Of a stretch of 64,000 nucleotides of DNA, positions 1 to 9,336 are shown piece by piece (positions within the stretch are counted from its first letter, which is position 1; each line of letters opens with the position of its first letter). The translations under genes and the position numbers were made by a program. This stretch comes from Stenotrophomonas sp. SAU14A_NAIMI4_8. Its GTDB lineage: Bacteria > Pseudomonadota > Gammaproteobacteria > Xanthomonadales > Xanthomonadaceae. The notes below the pieces were generated by a model, which worked only from the letters and a program-made list of their open reading frames with translations, was not told where the DNA came from and made no database searches. The stretch is from positions 1,715,680-1,779,679 of the forward strand of contig NZ_CP025999.1 of NCBI RefSeq assembly GCF_003086695.1, written 5' to 3'.

Positions 1-1082
1 TCGTTGGTGGCCTGGCGGCCCCAGGTGCCGCCTTCCTGGTTGTGCGTGAGCACTTCCAGGTTGTCGGTCAGCGCGCCCATCCACGGCGTCATCTTTTCTT
101 CTTCGGTGCCGGGCAGGAAGCCGATGTCCTCGCCCACGCTCACCGTGGCGCGGGTCATGATGATTTCGCGGTAACGCTGCTGGTCCATGGTCTGGGCCAG
201 GCCAGCGGCCAGCGCCAGCAGGGTCTTGCCGGTGCCGGCGGTGCCCAGCAGGGTGACGAAATCGATCTCCGGGTCCATCAGCGCGTTCAGTGCGAAATTC
301 TGCTCGCGGTTGCGCGCGCTGATGCCCCACACGGCGTGGCTGCCGTGGCGGAAGTCATCGACCAGCGACAGCACCACCTTGCCGTCGCCCACCACGCGGC
401 TGACGCGCAGTTCCACTTCGTCTTCGCCGGGCAGGTAGACGTACTGGTTCGGATACCACTCCTCGCCGTCCTGCGCCTGGATTTCGTAATGGGTGCGGCC
501 CTTGTCGCTCCAGCTGCGCAGGTCTTCGCCGTGGCGCTTCCAGAAGTCTTCGGGCAGCTCGGTGGCGCCGGTGTACAGCAGGCTGAAATCGTCCAGCGCG
601 CGATCGTTCTCGTAGTCCTCGGACACGATGCCGGCGATGGCGGCCTTGATGCGCAGGTTGATGTCCTTGGAAACGAACACCACCGGCAGGTCCGGGGTCT
701 CTTCCTTCAGCGCCAGGATCGCGCCGAGGATGGCGTTGTCCGGAATGACCTTGCCGAAGCTCTTGCCGGCGTCGAAGTGGCTGGTCTGGAAGCGCAGCTT
801 GCCGGCGCTCTGCTTGCCACGCAGCTGCAGCCCGTTCGGGCGCTGCAGCGGAATGCCGTCGGCCAGGTTGTCCAGCCCCGATTCCTGCACCAGCTCGTTG
901 AGGAAGCGGCTTACCTGGCGGGCGTTGCGGCTTGCTTCGGAGGTTCCCTTCTTGCCGTTGTCCAGCTCTTCGATCACCTGCATGGGCAGGTAGACGTCGT
1001 GTTCCTCGAACTTGAACAGCGCGGTGGGATCGTGCATCAGCACGTTGGTATCCAGCACGTAGATGCGCTTGCCTCGGGTCAT
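1..1082 (-). CDS. PhoH family ATPase with N-terminal PIN domain (3' end outside window)
   Basis: Partial gene: about 360 N-terminal residues are visible and the C-terminus runs off the left edge. The protein opens MTRGKRIYVLDTNVLMHD, a PIN-domain start with the acidic residue expected in these RNase-like folds; the PIN part covers roughly residues 1-145. Further on, the nucleotide-binding loop GTAGTGKT lies near residue 280, followed by the PhoH-type segment ITMTRA-like 'IIMTRATVSVGEDIGFLPG'. PIN-PhoH proteins of this kind are known in other bacteria as ATP-dependent RNA helicase/RNase proteins; that activity is inferred here from the family. The ATG at 1080-1082 is the natural start because the PIN motif begins at once. 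It reads the same way as the peroxiredoxin and ACT-protein genes upstream. Confidence 0.9.
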   Translation of the reverse strand, partial: MTRGKRIYVLDTNVLMHDPTALFKFEEHDVYLPMQVIEELDNGKKGTSEASRNARQVSRFLNELVQESGLDNLADGIPLQRPNGLQLRGKQSAGKLRFQTSHFDAGKSFGKVIPDNAILGAILALKEETPDLPVVFVSKDINLRIKAAIAGIVSEDYENDRALDDFSLLYTGATELPEDFWKRHGEDLRSWSDKGRTHYEIQAQDGEEWYPNQYVYLPGEDEVELRVSRVVGDGKVVLSLVDDFRHGSHAVWGISARNREQNFALNALMDPEIDFVTLLGTAGTGKTLLALAAGLAQTMDQQRYREIIMTRATVSVGEDIGFLPGTEEEKMTPWMGALTDNLEVLTHNQEGGTWGRQATN

Positions 1083-1163
1083 CGTCGTTTCCTGGTTACG
1101 GACAGGGAAAAACCACCACAGCCTGCAGGGCAGGGTGGTGGCGGACAGAGTGGGCGATGGGAC

Positions 1164-1643
1164 TCACTTGGTTTGGGCGGCCTTGAGTTCGGCGAGGACG
1201 GCATCGGCGTGGCCAGCAACCTTGACCTTGCGCCATGCCTGCACGATACGACTGTCGGGTGAAATCAGGAAGGTGCTGCGCTCGATGCCACGTACCTGCT
1301 TGCCGTACATGTTCTTCAGCTTGATCACGTCGAAGGCGCTGCACAGGGCTTCATCGCCATCGCTGACCAGCGGGAAGTTGAAACCCTGCTTGGCGCAGAA
1401 GTTGTCGTGCGACTTCACCGAATCGCGCGAGACGCCGAGCACGACCGCGCCGGCCTTCTTGAACTGCGGCAGCAGCGCGTTGAAGTCGATGCCTTCGGTG
1501 GTGCAGCCCGGGGTGCTGTCCTTGGGGTAGAAGTACAGCACCAGCCACTGGCCGGCGTAGTCGCCGAGGGTGGCGTGGTGGCCGCCGGACAGGGCCAGCG
1601 GCAGGGAAAGGGTGGTGCTGTCCAGGGTATCGCCGTTGTTCAT
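1164..1643 (-). CDS. bcp: Thioredoxin-dependent peroxiredoxin, PrxQ/BCP type
   Basis: 159-residue peroxiredoxin that reduces H2O2 and organic peroxides in the cytoplasm using thioredoxin. The peroxidatic cysteine is C47 in the motif YPKDSTPGCTTE. The resolving cysteine found five residues later in E. coli BCP is absent; instead there is C83 in DNFCAKQG, the arrangement established for the Xylella PrxQ (C47/C83). The start was placed at MNNGDTLDS (1641-1643) because the upstream in-frame MAFHAIVVE extension does not resemble the family and would add 18 residues. It lies between the PhoH gene and the ACT-domain gene, all on the same strand. Confidence 0.93.
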   Translation of the reverse strand: MNNGDTLDSTTLSLPLALSGGHHATLGDYAGQWLVLYFYPKDSTPGCTTEGIDFNALLPQFKKAGAVVLGVSRDSVKSHDNFCAKQGFNFPLVSDGDEALCSAFDVIKLKNMYGKQVRGIERSTFLISPDSRIVQAWRKVKVAGHADAVLAELKAAQTK

Positions 1644-1722
1644 GAGGTCCTTCTGTCGAGCCTGGGTTGTTTCTACGACAATTGCATGAAACGCCACGCG
1701 CCCGTGAGAGGCGCGCGAAGAA

Positions 1723-2283
1723 TCAGAATTTCATCGGGTCCATGATCGCGTCCAGGTTCAAGTGGTCGCAGAATTCAAGGAAGTCATCGCGCAGCGCGGC
1801 GATGTGCATGTTGGCCGGCACGCCGATGGTCACCTGCGCGCTGAACATTTCAGCGCCGGTCTGCATGGCGCGGTAGCGGGTGCTCTGCAGGTTCTCGATG
1901 GTGATGCCCTGGCGGTCGAAGAAATCGGCCAGCTGGAACAGGATGCCCGGCTTGTCGGCGGCGATCACTTCCACGATGTAGGGCAGCAGGTTGGACTGCG
2001 CCTGCTTGGCGGCGGTGCGGTACCAGACCAGCTTCAGGCCTTCCTCGCGCTCCAGCCGGGTCAGCATGGCTTCCAGCTTGGCCACCGAATCCCAGGAGCC
2101 GGTGGCCAGCGCGGTCACCGAGACATCGCGGCCAACGGTGGCCAGGCGTGCGTCGACCAGATTGCAGCCACTGTCGGCGATGCGGCGGGTGACAGACAGC
2201 AGGGGGGACTCCGGATGCGTCGTATAGGCGTTGATCAGGAGGTGGTTTTCGCTCGGCGCGGGGCGCGGGGTGGTGTCGGTCAA
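1723..2283 (-). CDS. gcvR: GcvR-like ACT-domain protein (glycine cleavage system transcriptional repressor family)
   Basis: 186 residues with two ACT-type modules: residues ~12-80 (NHLLINAYTTHPESPLL..., then GCNLVDARLATVG) and ~95-175 (VEVIAADKPGILFQLADFF, then GITIENLQSTRY). This is the GcvR layout; GcvR proteins bind glycine and antagonise GcvA in the control of glycine cleavage. No DNA-binding domain is visible, as expected. I chose the TTG at 2281-2283 (LTDTTPRPAPSENH) with GGA a few bases upstream. A longer open frame continues to an in-frame ATG, but that part is proline/glycine-rich and covers the promoter gap shared with dapA. It is divergent from dapA, the same dapA-gcvR neighbourhood as in E. 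coli. Confidence 0.82.
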   Translation of the reverse strand: MTDTTPRPAPSENHLLINAYTTHPESPLLSVTRRIADSGCNLVDARLATVGRDVSVTALATGSWDSVAKLEAMLTRLEREEGLKLVWYRTAAKQAQSNLLPYIVEVIAADKPGILFQLADFFDRQGITIENLQSTRYRAMQTGAEMFSAQVTIGVPANMHIAALRDDFLEFCDHLNLDAIMDPMKF

Positions 2284-2448
2284 GGCGATTCCGGGTAATG
2301 CTTGGGGTGAGTCTGAATGCCCGCCGGGGGGCGGGAATCCACCGGTGTCCAGCATACTTGCCCGTGGTTTCGCGCCGCAAGTAACATTCAGGTCGCCCCC
2401 GCCCAGTAATGGCGGGCGTTTCCCTTCCCAGCCAAGAGCAGCACGTCC

Positions 2449-3342
2449 TTGTCCCTTTCCGGCCTCATCACCGCGCTGGCGACCCCGTTCCGGGCCGACG
2501 GCTCCCTCGATCCCGACGGTTGGCAGCGCCTGCTGCACCTGCAGCTGGAGGCGGGCGTCCAGGGCGTTGTCGTCGCTGGCTCCACCGGCGAAGCCGCCAC
2601 CCTGTCCGATGCCGAGTACGACCAGCTGCTGGCCAGCGCGGTCGAGCGCATCGGTGGGCGCATTCCGGTCCTGGCCGGCACCGGCCTGTCTGGCACCGCC
2701 AAGACCATCGAACAGACCCGCCGCGCCGCTGCGCTGGGCGCCAGCCATGCGCTGGTGGTCACGCCGCCGTACGTGCGCCCGACCCAGGCCGGCCTGATCG
2801 CGCACTACCGTGCCGTGGCCGACCACGGTGGCCTGCCGGTGGTGCTGTACAACGTGCCCGGCCGTACCGGCTGCGACATGCTGCCGGAGACCGTGGCCGA
2901 ACTGGCCCGCCATCCGAACATCGTCGGCATCAAGGAAGCGGTGGGCGACACCGGCCGGGTGCAGGCGCTGCTGGCGCTGTCGGCCCCGGATTTCGCCGTG
3001 CTGAGCGGCGATGACGGCACCGCCGCCCGCTCGATCCAGGCCGGCATGGATGGCCTGGTCTCGGTCGGCTCCAACGCGCTGCCGGGTGCCTACCGCCGCA
3101 TGTGCGCGCTGGCTGCCGCCCACGACCATGAAGCGACCGAATCGTGGGATGGCCGGCTGCAGCCGTTCCATGATTTCTGTGGCGTCGAGCCCAACCCGAT
3201 TCCGGTGAAGGCGCTGCTGCGCCGGATCGGCATCGGCCACGATCTGCGCCTGCCGCTGCTGCCGCTGTCGGCCGAGCATGCGCCGGCCGCCGACCATCTT
3301 GCCGGCGACATTGCCGCCCTTGAAGCCCTTTCCAGCCACTGA
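2449..3342 (+). CDS. dapA: 4-hydroxy-tetrahydrodipicolinate synthase
   Basis: 297-residue TIM-barrel aldolase that condenses pyruvate with aspartate-4-semialdehyde, the first committed step of lysine and diaminopimelate synthesis. Key residues are in place: the GSTGEAATL loop with S45-T46, Y108, Y134 in [10 protein letters not shown]139, and the Schiff-base lysine K162 in [10 protein letters not shown]45 replaces the usual first threonine of the Thr-Thr relay, a conservative change. The start is a TTG at 2449, which gives the usual N-terminus [13 protein letters not shown]. It is followed 32 bp later by a BamC-like lipoprotein gene, as dapA is followed by bamC in E. coli. Confidence 0.95.
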   Translation: MSLSGLITALATPFRADGSLDPDGWQRLLHLQLEAGVQGVVVAGSTGEAATLSDAEYDQLLASAVERIGGRIPVLAGTGLSGTAKTIEQTRRAAALGASHALVVTPPYVRPTQAGLIAHYRAVADHGGLPVVLYNVPGRTGCDMLPETVAELARHPNIVGIKEAVGDTGRVQALLALSAPDFAVLSGDDGTAARSIQAGMDGLVSVGSNALPGAYRRMCALAAAHDHEATESWDGRLQPFHDFCGVEPNPIPVKALLRRIGIGHDLRLPLLPLSAEHAPAADHLAGDIAALEALSSH

Positions 3343-3374
3343 CCTGTCGTCGTGGCCTGATCCAGGAGATCCAC

Positions 3375-3920
3375 ATGCGTCAATCCGTTTCCACTGTCCG
3401 CGTGCTGTCCTACGCCCTGCTTGCCGTCGCCGTTGCCGCCGGTACTACCGGTTGCTTCAAGCGCGGCGCCAAGGGCGATTACGCCCTGGCCCCTGAAATG
3501 CGTCCGCTGGAAGTGCCGCCGGACCTGAACCTGCCGGCCGGTGCGGGCAGCAACCAGATGCCGGCGCTGGGCGCAGCCCCGCAGCAGGCCGCCCCGATGG
3601 CCCCGGCCGCGCCGGCTGCACCGGCCGCCGCTGCGGCTCCGGCTGCCAACAACACCGGCTTCATCGTGCCGGGCAGCAAGGATGAGGCCTTCACCAAGGT
3701 CGGCACGGCGCTGGAAGGCCTGGAAGGGGTGACCATCGCGACCCGTGCGCAGCTGCTGGGCTCGTACGACGTGGCCTATGAAGGCAGCAACTTCCTGGTG
3801 CGCGTGGTGGCCGTCGATGCCGGCGCCTACATTTCGGCCGTCGACCCGCGTGGCCTGCCGGCCACCGCCGAAGCGCCGGTGAAGCTGATCGCCGCACTGA
3901 AGGCCAAGCTGGCGCCGTAA
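3375..3920 (+). CDS. BamC-like outer membrane lipoprotein
   Basis: 181-residue lipoprotein. The signal peptide ends in a lipobox (AAGTTGC), so lipidation is expected at the Cys of GCFKRG. The segment after it, YALAPEMRPLEVPPDLNLP, resembles the 'lasso' of BamC, which binds BamD in the beta-barrel assembly machine. Then follow a low-complexity Ala/Pro linker (residues ~60-95) and one small folded domain of about 85 residues (SKDEAFTKVGTALEGLEGV...). It is about half the length of E. coli BamC (about 344 residues), so only one helix-grip-like domain can be present. The position just after dapA supports the assignment. GGAG-like ribosome binding site (ccaggagatccac) precedes the ATG. Confidence 0.75.
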   Translation: MRQSVSTVRVLSYALLAVAVAAGTTGCFKRGAKGDYALAPEMRPLEVPPDLNLPAGAGSNQMPALGAAPQQAAPMAPAAPAAPAAAAAPAANNTGFIVPGSKDEAFTKVGTALEGLEGVTIATRAQLLGSYDVAYEGSNFLVRVVAVDAGAYISAVDPRGLPATAEAPVKLIAALKAKLAP

Positions 3921-3943
3921 GCGCCGGGCCATGCCTTGCGATG

Positions 3944-3996
3944 GTAGGCGTCAACCTTGGTTGACGCTCCGGTGCCAACCAAGGTTGGCACCCACC
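3944..3996. repeat. Inverted pair of GTAG-type palindromes
   Basis: Two facing palindromes between convergent genes. The first (3944-3967) starts with GTAG and has arms GCGTCAACC/GGTTGACGC. The second (3972-3996) is on the opposite strand with arms GTGCCAACC/GGTTGGCAC and a degenerate head (GTGG in place of GTAG). The head tetranucleotide and ~20-nt palindrome match the GTAG (SMAG) repeats known in S. maltophilia. The two arms differ from each other but each is self-complementary. Confidence 0.85.
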
Positions 3997-4022
3997 AGGG
4001 CGGAGGGTGGTACCCCGTCATG

Positions 4023-4049
4023 AAAAAGGGCGCCGTCGGCGCCCTTTTT
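4023..4049. terminator. Bidirectional intrinsic terminator between the bamC-like gene and fdxA
   Basis: AAAAA, then a GC-rich hairpin GGGCGCC-gtc-GGCGCCC, then TTTTT. The A and T runs on both sides allow it to work for both convergent transcripts. It lies 20 bp beyond the fdxA stop. Confidence 0.9.
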
Positions 4050-4068
4050 CCTTGCAACCGCTGGCGCC

Positions 4069-4392
4069 TCAGCGCTCCAGCAGCTTCAGCTTGTCCGGCT
4101 TGCCGTCCCAGTCGCCGGCGTCGGCGGGCGGGTCCTTGCGCACGGTCAGCACCGGCCACTCGCGCGCCAGTTCGGCATTCAGGCCCACGAACACTTCCTG
4201 GCCGGCGGGCACATCGTCTTCGGGGAAGATCGCGTTGACCGGGCACTCCGGCTCGCAGAGGGTGCAGTCGATGCACTCGTCCGGGTCGATCACCAGGAAG
4301 TTCGGACCTTCGTGGAAACAATCCACGGGGCACACTTCCACGCAATCGGTGTGTTTGCACTTGATGCAGTTTTCGGTGACGACAAAGGGCAT
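4069..4392 (-). CDS. fdxA: Seven-iron ferredoxin [3Fe-4S][4Fe-4S], FdxA type
   Basis: 107 residues, nearly collinear with Azotobacter ferredoxin [21 protein letters not shown] at the N-terminus and [19 protein letters not shown] in the middle. Cysteines at 9, 12, 17, 21, 40, 43, 46 and 50 supply both clusters, and the C-terminal 50 residues (NAELAREWP..., [14 protein letters not shown]) are the extension typical of this type. It carries electrons in the cytoplasm; the partner cannot be told from the sequence. It ends at the bidirectional terminator and is divergent from the xylose operon. Confidence 0.95.
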   Translation of the reverse strand: MPFVVTENCIKCKHTDCVEVCPVDCFHEGPNFLVIDPDECIDCTLCEPECPVNAIFPEDDVPAGQEVFVGLNAELAREWPVLTVRKDPPADAGDWDGKPDKLKLLER

Positions 4393-4579
4393 AAGGGGGG
4401 AGGCAGATCCGTCTTCAAGCGGACAATTCTAGAACAGGTTGACCGCGCGCGCTGCCGTTGCACGCTTCGGTGCGCTCAAACGCAGCGATTGCCCGGTCGC
4501 TGCCTGCCGCGACCGCAGGCATGCCAGCCCTCTTTGCCGCAGTGCACATTGCCAAGCCGCCGACCGCCCCGGCAGACTC

Positions 4580-4599
4580 GATGTCCATCGGTGGACATC
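4580..4599. promoter_or_regulatory. Candidate operator upstream of xylB
   Basis: A perfect 8-bp inverted repeat with a 4-nt centre, GATGTCCA-tcgg-TGGACATC, lies 38 bp before the xylB ATG in the fdxA/xylB divergent gap. Its symmetry and place suit a dimeric repressor site for the xylose operon. No regulator gene is adjacent, so the binding protein is unknown. Confidence 0.35.
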
Positions 4600-4637
4600 T
4601 GGCGGGTGACAGTGCGGATCGCAGCGAAGGGCAGGGC

Positions 4638-6131
4638 ATGAGCGTGTATCTGGGCATCGATGCCGGCACCCAGAGTGTGAAGGTGGTGGCCTATGACGCG
4701 CAGGCACGGCAGGTGCTGGCGCAGCAGGCGCGGCCGTTGTCGCTGACCGCCACCGACGACGGCGGGCGCGAGCAGAACGCAGCCGATTGGGTGCAGGCGC
4801 TGGTGCAGGCCATTCAGGCGTTGCCGGGCACGCTGCGCGCGCGGGTGCGCGGGCTTGCCGTTTCCGGCCAGCAGCATGGCTTCGTACCGCTGGGCGCGGA
4901 CAACCGCGCGCTGGGGCCGGTGAAGCTGTGGTGCGACACCAGCAGCAGCGAGCAGTGCGCGCAGATCGTGTCGGCGATGGGCGGGGTGGCGGCCTGCATT
5001 GCCGAAGCCGGCAACGACCTGCGCGTGGGCTACACCGCCTCCAAACTGCGCTGGACCCGCCAGCACCGGCCGGACGTCGATGCGGCTCTGGACGGCATCG
5101 CGCTGCCCCATGATTACCTGAATCTGTGGCTGACCGGGCAGCGCTTCATGGAGGCCGGCGATGCCTCCGGTACCGGCTGGCTGGATGTGCGCCGGCGCAC
5201 CTGGTCGGCGCCGATGCTGGCGGCCACCGATGAGTGGCGCGATCTGGCCGGACTGCTGCCGCCGCTGGTCGAGCCCGACCAGGGATTCACCCTGTTGCCC
5301 GCAGTGGCGGCGCTGCTGGGCCTGCCTGCGAACACCCGCGTGGCGGTCGGCGGTGGCGACAACATGATGGCGGCCATCGGCACCGGCGCGGTGCGCGAAG
5401 GGCGGCTGAGCATGAGCCTGGGCACGTCGGGCACGCTGTTCGCGTGGAGCGCCACCCCGAGCATCGATCCGCAGGGACGCTGGGCCGCGTTCTGCGCTTC
5501 CGACGGTGGCTGGCTGCCCTTGATCTGCACGATGAACTGCACCGTTGCTACCGGCCAGGTGGCCGCGCTGCTGGGGCAGTCGCCCGCGCAGTGCGAAGAC
5601 CTGCTGGCGCAGAGCGCGCCCGGCGCCGACGGGCTGGTGATGCTGCCGTTCTTCAATGGCGAACGCAGCCCGGACCTGCCGCTGGCGCGCGGCGCCCTGC
5701 ATGGGCTGGACCTGCACAACCTGGGCCCGGCCAACCTCTATCGCGCCGCGATGGAAGGGGCCAGCTACAGCCTGCGCCTGGGCTACGACGCCCTGGTCGA
5801 GGGCGGGCTGCAGGGCCAGCGCCTGGTGCTGACCGGCGGCGGCGCCAACAGCCCCGGCTGGCGGCAGATGATCGCCGATCTGTTCCAGTTGCCCGTGGTC
5901 GTGCCCGTGCAGGCCGAAGGCGCCGCGTTCGGCGCTGCACTGCAGGCGCTGTGGCTGTGCGAGGGGCAGGGCGGGGCACTGGCCGATCTGGTCGATGAGC
6001 ACCTGAAGTTCGATGCCGGCCAGGCCGCGCAGCCCGATCCCGAGCGCGGCGCCCTGTACCAGGCCGGTTACCAGCGTTTCGTCCACCACCTGCAGGCGCT
6101 GACGCCGTTGTTCCAGCAGCGCCTGCCCTGA
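4638..6131 (+). CDS. xylB: Xylulokinase
   Basis: 497-residue FGGY-family sugar kinase that phosphorylates D-xylulose for entry to the pentose phosphate pathway. The ATP/phosphate motif [14 protein letters not shown] is at the very N-terminus, GQQHGFVPL follows at about residue 75, and the catalytic base lies in [14 protein letters not shown] (D241). ADP-binding glycine motif [15 protein letters not shown] is at about residue 395. ATG at 4638 was chosen since the kinase fold begins immediately; upstream in-frame codons read through the promoter region. First gene of xylB-xylA-transporter, with 23 bp to xylA. Confidence 0.95.
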   Translation: MSVYLGIDAGTQSVKVVAYDAQARQVLAQQARPLSLTATDDGGREQNAADWVQALVQAIQALPGTLRARVRGLAVSGQQHGFVPLGADNRALGPVKLWCDTSSSEQCAQIVSAMGGVAACIAEAGNDLRVGYTASKLRWTRQHRPDVDAALDGIALPHDYLNLWLTGQRFMEAGDASGTGWLDVRRRTWSAPMLAATDEWRDLAGLLPPLVEPDQGFTLLPAVAALLGLPANTRVAVGGGDNMMAAIGTGAVREGRLSMSLGTSGTLFAWSATPSIDPQGRWAAFCASDGGWLPLICTMNCTVATGQVAALLGQSPAQCEDLLAQSAPGADGLVMLPFFNGERSPDLPLARGALHGLDLHNLGPANLYRAAMEGASYSLRLGYDALVEGGLQGQRLVLTGGGANSPGWRQMIADLFQLPVVVPVQAEGAAFGAALQALWLCEGQGGALADLVDEHLKFDAGQAAQPDPERGALYQAGYQRFVHHLQALTPLFQQRLP

Positions 6132-6154
6132 TCCCGAAGAAGGAAGCATCGTCC

Positions 6155-7495
6155 ATGGCAACCCCGTTCCATGTTGGTCAGCGTGAGTACTTCCCCGGCA
6201 TCGGTCGCATCCCCTTCGAGGGCCGCGACTCCGACAACCCCCTGGCCTTCAAGGTCTATGACGCGCAGCGGCAGATCGGCGGGCGCAGCATGGCCGAGCA
6301 CCTGCGCTTCGCGGTGGCCTACTGGCACAGTTTCTGTGGCGCCGGGCAGGACCCGTTCGGGCCGGGCACCCGCGCCTACCCCTGGGACCGGGGCGATACG
6401 CCGCTGGCCCGTGCCGAAGCGCGCTGCGATGCCGCCTTCGAATTCTTCACCAAGCTGGGCGTGCCGTACTGGTGCTTCCACGACGTGGACCTGGCCCCCG
6501 ACGCGGATGACATCGGCGAGTACCGCGCCAACCTGGCGCACATGGTGGATCTGGCCGGCCAGCGCCAGCAGCAGACCGGCATGAAGCTGCTGTGGGGCAC
6601 GGCCAACCTGTTCTCGCACCCGCGCTACATGAACGGTGCGGCGACCAATCCGGACTTCGCCGTGGTGGCGCGCGCCGCCGTGCAGGTCAAGGCCGCGCTT
6701 GAAGCCACGGTGGCCCTGGGCGGCAGCAACTACGTGTTCTGGGGCGGCCGCGAAGGCTATGCCTGCCTGCTGAACACCGACATGAAGCGTGAGCAGGCCC
6801 ACCTGGCGCGGTTCCTGGCAGCGGCACGCGACCACGGCCGCAGCATCGGCTTCGAAGGCACGTTCCTGATCGAGCCCAAGCCGATGGAACCGATGCACCA
6901 CCAGTACGATTTCGACAGCGCCACCGTGGTCGGCTTCCTGCGCCAGCACGGCCTGGATGCGGACTTCAAATTGAACATCGAAGCCAACCACGCCACGCTG
7001 TCCGGCCACACCTTCGCCCACGACCTGCAGGTGGCGGCCGATGCCGGGCTGCTGGGCAGCATCGATGCGAACCGGGGCAATCCGCAGAATGGCTGGGATA
7101 CCGACCAGTTCCCGACCGACCTGTACGACACGGTCGGGGCGATGCTGGTGGTGCTGCGGCAGGGCGGTCTGGGCCACGGCGGGCTGAACTTCGATGCCAA
7201 GGTGCGGCGCGAATCGACCGATCCGCAGGATCTGTTCCTGGCCCATATCGGCGGCATGGATGCCTTCGCCCGCGGCCTGGAAGTGGCCCATGCGCTGCTG
7301 CAGCAGTCGCCGCTGGAACAGTGGCGGCGCGAGCGCTACGCCAGCTTCGACCAGGGCCCGGGCCAGGCGTTCGCGGCCGGCCAGCTGGGCCTCGATGCGC
7401 TGTGCGCGCTGGCCGAACAGAGCGGCGAGCTGCGCCAGCGTAGCGGACGGCAGGAGGCCTATGAGAACCTGCTGAACCAGTACCTGCTGCGCTGA
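6155..7495 (+). CDS. xylA: Xylose isomerase
   Basis: 446 residues, the length of class II xylose isomerases. It interconverts D-xylose and D-xylulose with two divalent metal ions. The active-site sequence [12 protein letters not shown] contains H109 and D112; [15 protein letters not shown] supplies a metal-binding glutamate; [17 protein letters not shown] and [13 protein letters not shown] are the later metal and substrate loops. A purine-rich GAAGAAGGAAGC precedes the ATG. It sits between xylulokinase and the sugar porter, so the three genes form one xylose catabolic operon. Confidence 0.97.
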   Translation: MATPFHVGQREYFPGIGRIPFEGRDSDNPLAFKVYDAQRQIGGRSMAEHLRFAVAYWHSFCGAGQDPFGPGTRAYPWDRGDTPLARAEARCDAAFEFFTKLGVPYWCFHDVDLAPDADDIGEYRANLAHMVDLAGQRQQQTGMKLLWGTANLFSHPRYMNGAATNPDFAVVARAAVQVKAALEATVALGGSNYVFWGGREGYACLLNTDMKREQAHLARFLAAARDHGRSIGFEGTFLIEPKPMEPMHHQYDFDSATVVGFLRQHGLDADFKLNIEANHATLSGHTFAHDLQVAADAGLLGSIDANRGNPQNGWDTDQFPTDLYDTVGAMLVVLRQGGLGHGGLNFDAKVRRESTDPQDLFLAHIGGMDAFARGLEVAHALLQQSPLEQWRRERYASFDQGPGQAFAAGQLGLDALCALAEQSGELRQRSGRQEAYENLLNQYLLR

Positions 7496-7527
7496 GCGGC
7501 AGGCCCTTTCCCTTCGCGGATGAACCC

Positions 7528-8952
7528 ATGTCCACAGCGATTCCTGCAAGCGCCGGCAGCCGCGGCGAAAACACCGCTTTCATCGTCCTGATCAGCTGCG
7601 TGGCCACCCTCGGTGGTTTCCTGTTCGGCTTCGACAGCGGGGTGATCAACGGTACGGTCGATGGCCTGCGCCAGGCATTCAATTCCAGCGAGGCCGCGCT
7701 GGGCTTCGAGGTGGCCTCGATGCTGCTGGGCTGCGCCATCGGTGCCTTCGTGGCCGGGCGCCTGGGTGACCTGCTGGGCCGCCGCAGCGTGCTGATCATT
7801 TCGGCGGTGCTGTTCCTGCTGTCGGCGCTGGGTGCGGGCGCAGCACATGCATCGTGGCTGTTCGTGGCCGCGCGCATGGTCGGCGGTTTCGCGGTGGGCG
7901 CAGCCAGCGTGATGTCGCCGGCCTACATTGCCGAAGTGGCCTCGGCGCGCTATCGCGGCAAGCTGGCCACGGTGCAGCAGATGGCGATCATCAGCGGGCT
8001 GTTCGCCGCCTTCCTGAGCAACTACCTGCTGGCGCGCGCGGCCGGCGCGTCCACCGAGCCGCTGTGGCTGGGGCAGGAGGCCTGGCGCTGGATGTTCTGG
8101 ATGCAGGCCATTCCCTCGCTGCTGTTCCTGGTGCTGCTGCTGACCATTCCCGAGAGCCCGCGCTTCCTGGTCGCCAAGGGCCGGCACGCGCAGGCCGAAG
8201 CGGTGCTGGCCCGCCTGTACGGGCCGGCCGAGGCACGGGTGAAGCGCGGCGAGATCGAGGGCAGCCTGGCCCAGGACCAGCACCGGCCGACGTTTGCCGA
8301 CCTGAAGGACAAGGCCAGCGGCAAGCTGCGTGGCATCGTCTGGGTGGGCATCGGCCTGGCGGTGCTGCAGCAGCTGGTGGGCATCAACGTGGTGTTCTAC
8401 TACGGGGCCGTGCTGTGGCAGGCGGTGGGCTTCTCGGAAAACGACGCGCTGTTGATCAACGTGCTGTCCGGCGCGCTCAGTATCGGCGCCTGCCTGGTAA
8501 CGGTGCTGCTGATCGACCGGATCGGCCGCAAGCCGCTGCTGTGGATCGGTTCGGTGGGCATGGCGGTGTCGCTGGCGCTGATGGTGGTGGCGTTTGCCAG
8601 TGGCAGCCTGGTGGACGGGCGCCTGCAGTTGTCCGACGGCATGGGCCGGCTCGCGCTGGTGGCGGCCAACGTCTACGTGGTGTTCTTCAACATGTCCTGG
8701 GGCCCGGTGATGTGGGTGATGCTGGGCGAAATGTTCCCGAACCAGATCCGCGGCTCGGCGCTGGCCGTGGCCGGTGCGGCGCAGTGGACATCGAACTTCG
8801 CCATCACCGTCACCTTCCCGATGCTGCTGGCCGGCATCGGCCTGGCTGGCGCATACGGCATCTACACCGTGGCCGCCTTCCTCTCCATCTTCTTCGTGGT
8901 CCGCTACGTCCGCGAAACCAAGGGCAAGGAACTGGAGCAGATGGAAGGCTGA
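7528..8952 (+). CDS. Sugar/H+ symporter of the MFS sugar-porter family (XylE-like)
   Basis: 474-residue inner-membrane transporter with 12 predicted hydrophobic segments. Sugar-porter signatures are clear: FGFDSGVINGT in TM1, GRLGDLLGRRSVL between TM2 and TM3, PESPRFLVAKGR after TM6, QQLVGINVVFYY in TM7 and the RETKGKELEQME tail after TM12. Together with xylB and xylA just upstream (32 bp) this points to D-xylose import by proton symport, although the sugar cannot be proved from the sequence and other hexose or pentose substrates are possible. Confidence 0.9.
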   Translation: MSTAIPASAGSRGENTAFIVLISCVATLGGFLFGFDSGVINGTVDGLRQAFNSSEAALGFEVASMLLGCAIGAFVAGRLGDLLGRRSVLIISAVLFLLSALGAGAAHASWLFVAARMVGGFAVGAASVMSPAYIAEVASARYRGKLATVQQMAIISGLFAAFLSNYLLARAAGASTEPLWLGQEAWRWMFWMQAIPSLLFLVLLLTIPESPRFLVAKGRHAQAEAVLARLYGPAEARVKRGEIEGSLAQDQHRPTFADLKDKASGKLRGIVWVGIGLAVLQQLVGINVVFYYGAVLWQAVGFSENDALLINVLSGALSIGACLVTVLLIDRIGRKPLLWIGSVGMAVSLALMVVAFASGSLVDGRLQLSDGMGRLALVAANVYVVFFNMSWGPVMWVMLGEMFPNQIRGSALAVAGAAQWTSNFAITVTFPMLLAGIGLAGAYGIYTVAAFLSIFFVVRYVRETKGKELEQMEG

Positions 8953-9122
8953 CGCGCTTTGGCTTCGGAGGCGCTGCGTTCGCGCCTCCCGGCTACGTGG
9001 GGGAGGGGGCGGCCTGCCCCCTCTCGACACATTGCGGGTGGCGGACGCAGGTCTGCGCGTCGGGGTCGAATTGGCGGCGGAGGAGCGGGGCTGTTCCCGC
9101 CGCCGTCGCGGGAAACTGTCAG

Positions 9123-9226
9123 GAGGGGGCGGGCCACCCTGGCCTGGACCGTTGGCGCCAGGGATGGCGCCACCGAGCACCATGGATGGGCTTTGGCGTG
9201 TCCAGGCCAGGGTGGCCCGCCCCCTC
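9123..9226 (+). repeat. Clamped two-hairpin repeat element, copy A
   Basis: A perfect 27-bp inverted repeat (9123-9149 and 9200-9226) encloses a 50-nt core. The core has the hairpin GGCGCC-aggga-TGGCGCC, the spacer CCGAGC, and a second hairpin around CCATGGATGG, and ends in GGCGT. The element follows the sequence AACTGTCAG. Copies B (20922), C (41632) and D (19927) share the core but have entirely different arms. It fills most of the 384-bp gap between the sugar porter and tRNA-Glu; the rest of the gap (8953-9122) holds small GC-rich hairpins and no gene. Confidence 0.85.
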
Positions 9227-9290
9227 GAACGCAGGAACAGGTAGGCGCTACAGCGACCAAGCGTCCGGAGTAGTGAACTCCGGAAAACAG

Positions 9291-9317
9291 AAAAGCCCGC
9301 ACATTGGCGGGCTTTTT
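9291..9317. terminator. Intrinsic terminator for tRNA-Glu
   Basis: AAAA, hairpin GCCCGC-acattg-GCGGGC, then TTTTT on the plus strand. On the minus strand the hairpin is followed by TTTT, 20 bp beyond the tRNA 3' end. It could also act on plus-strand read-through. Confidence 0.85.
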
Positions 9318-9336
9318 CGGTTCCTGCTGCGGCGAC

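Noticed and set aside
4476..6161. 561-codon minus-strand frame opposite xylB
   Set aside because: No recognisable domain; the plus strand has all xylulokinase motifs.
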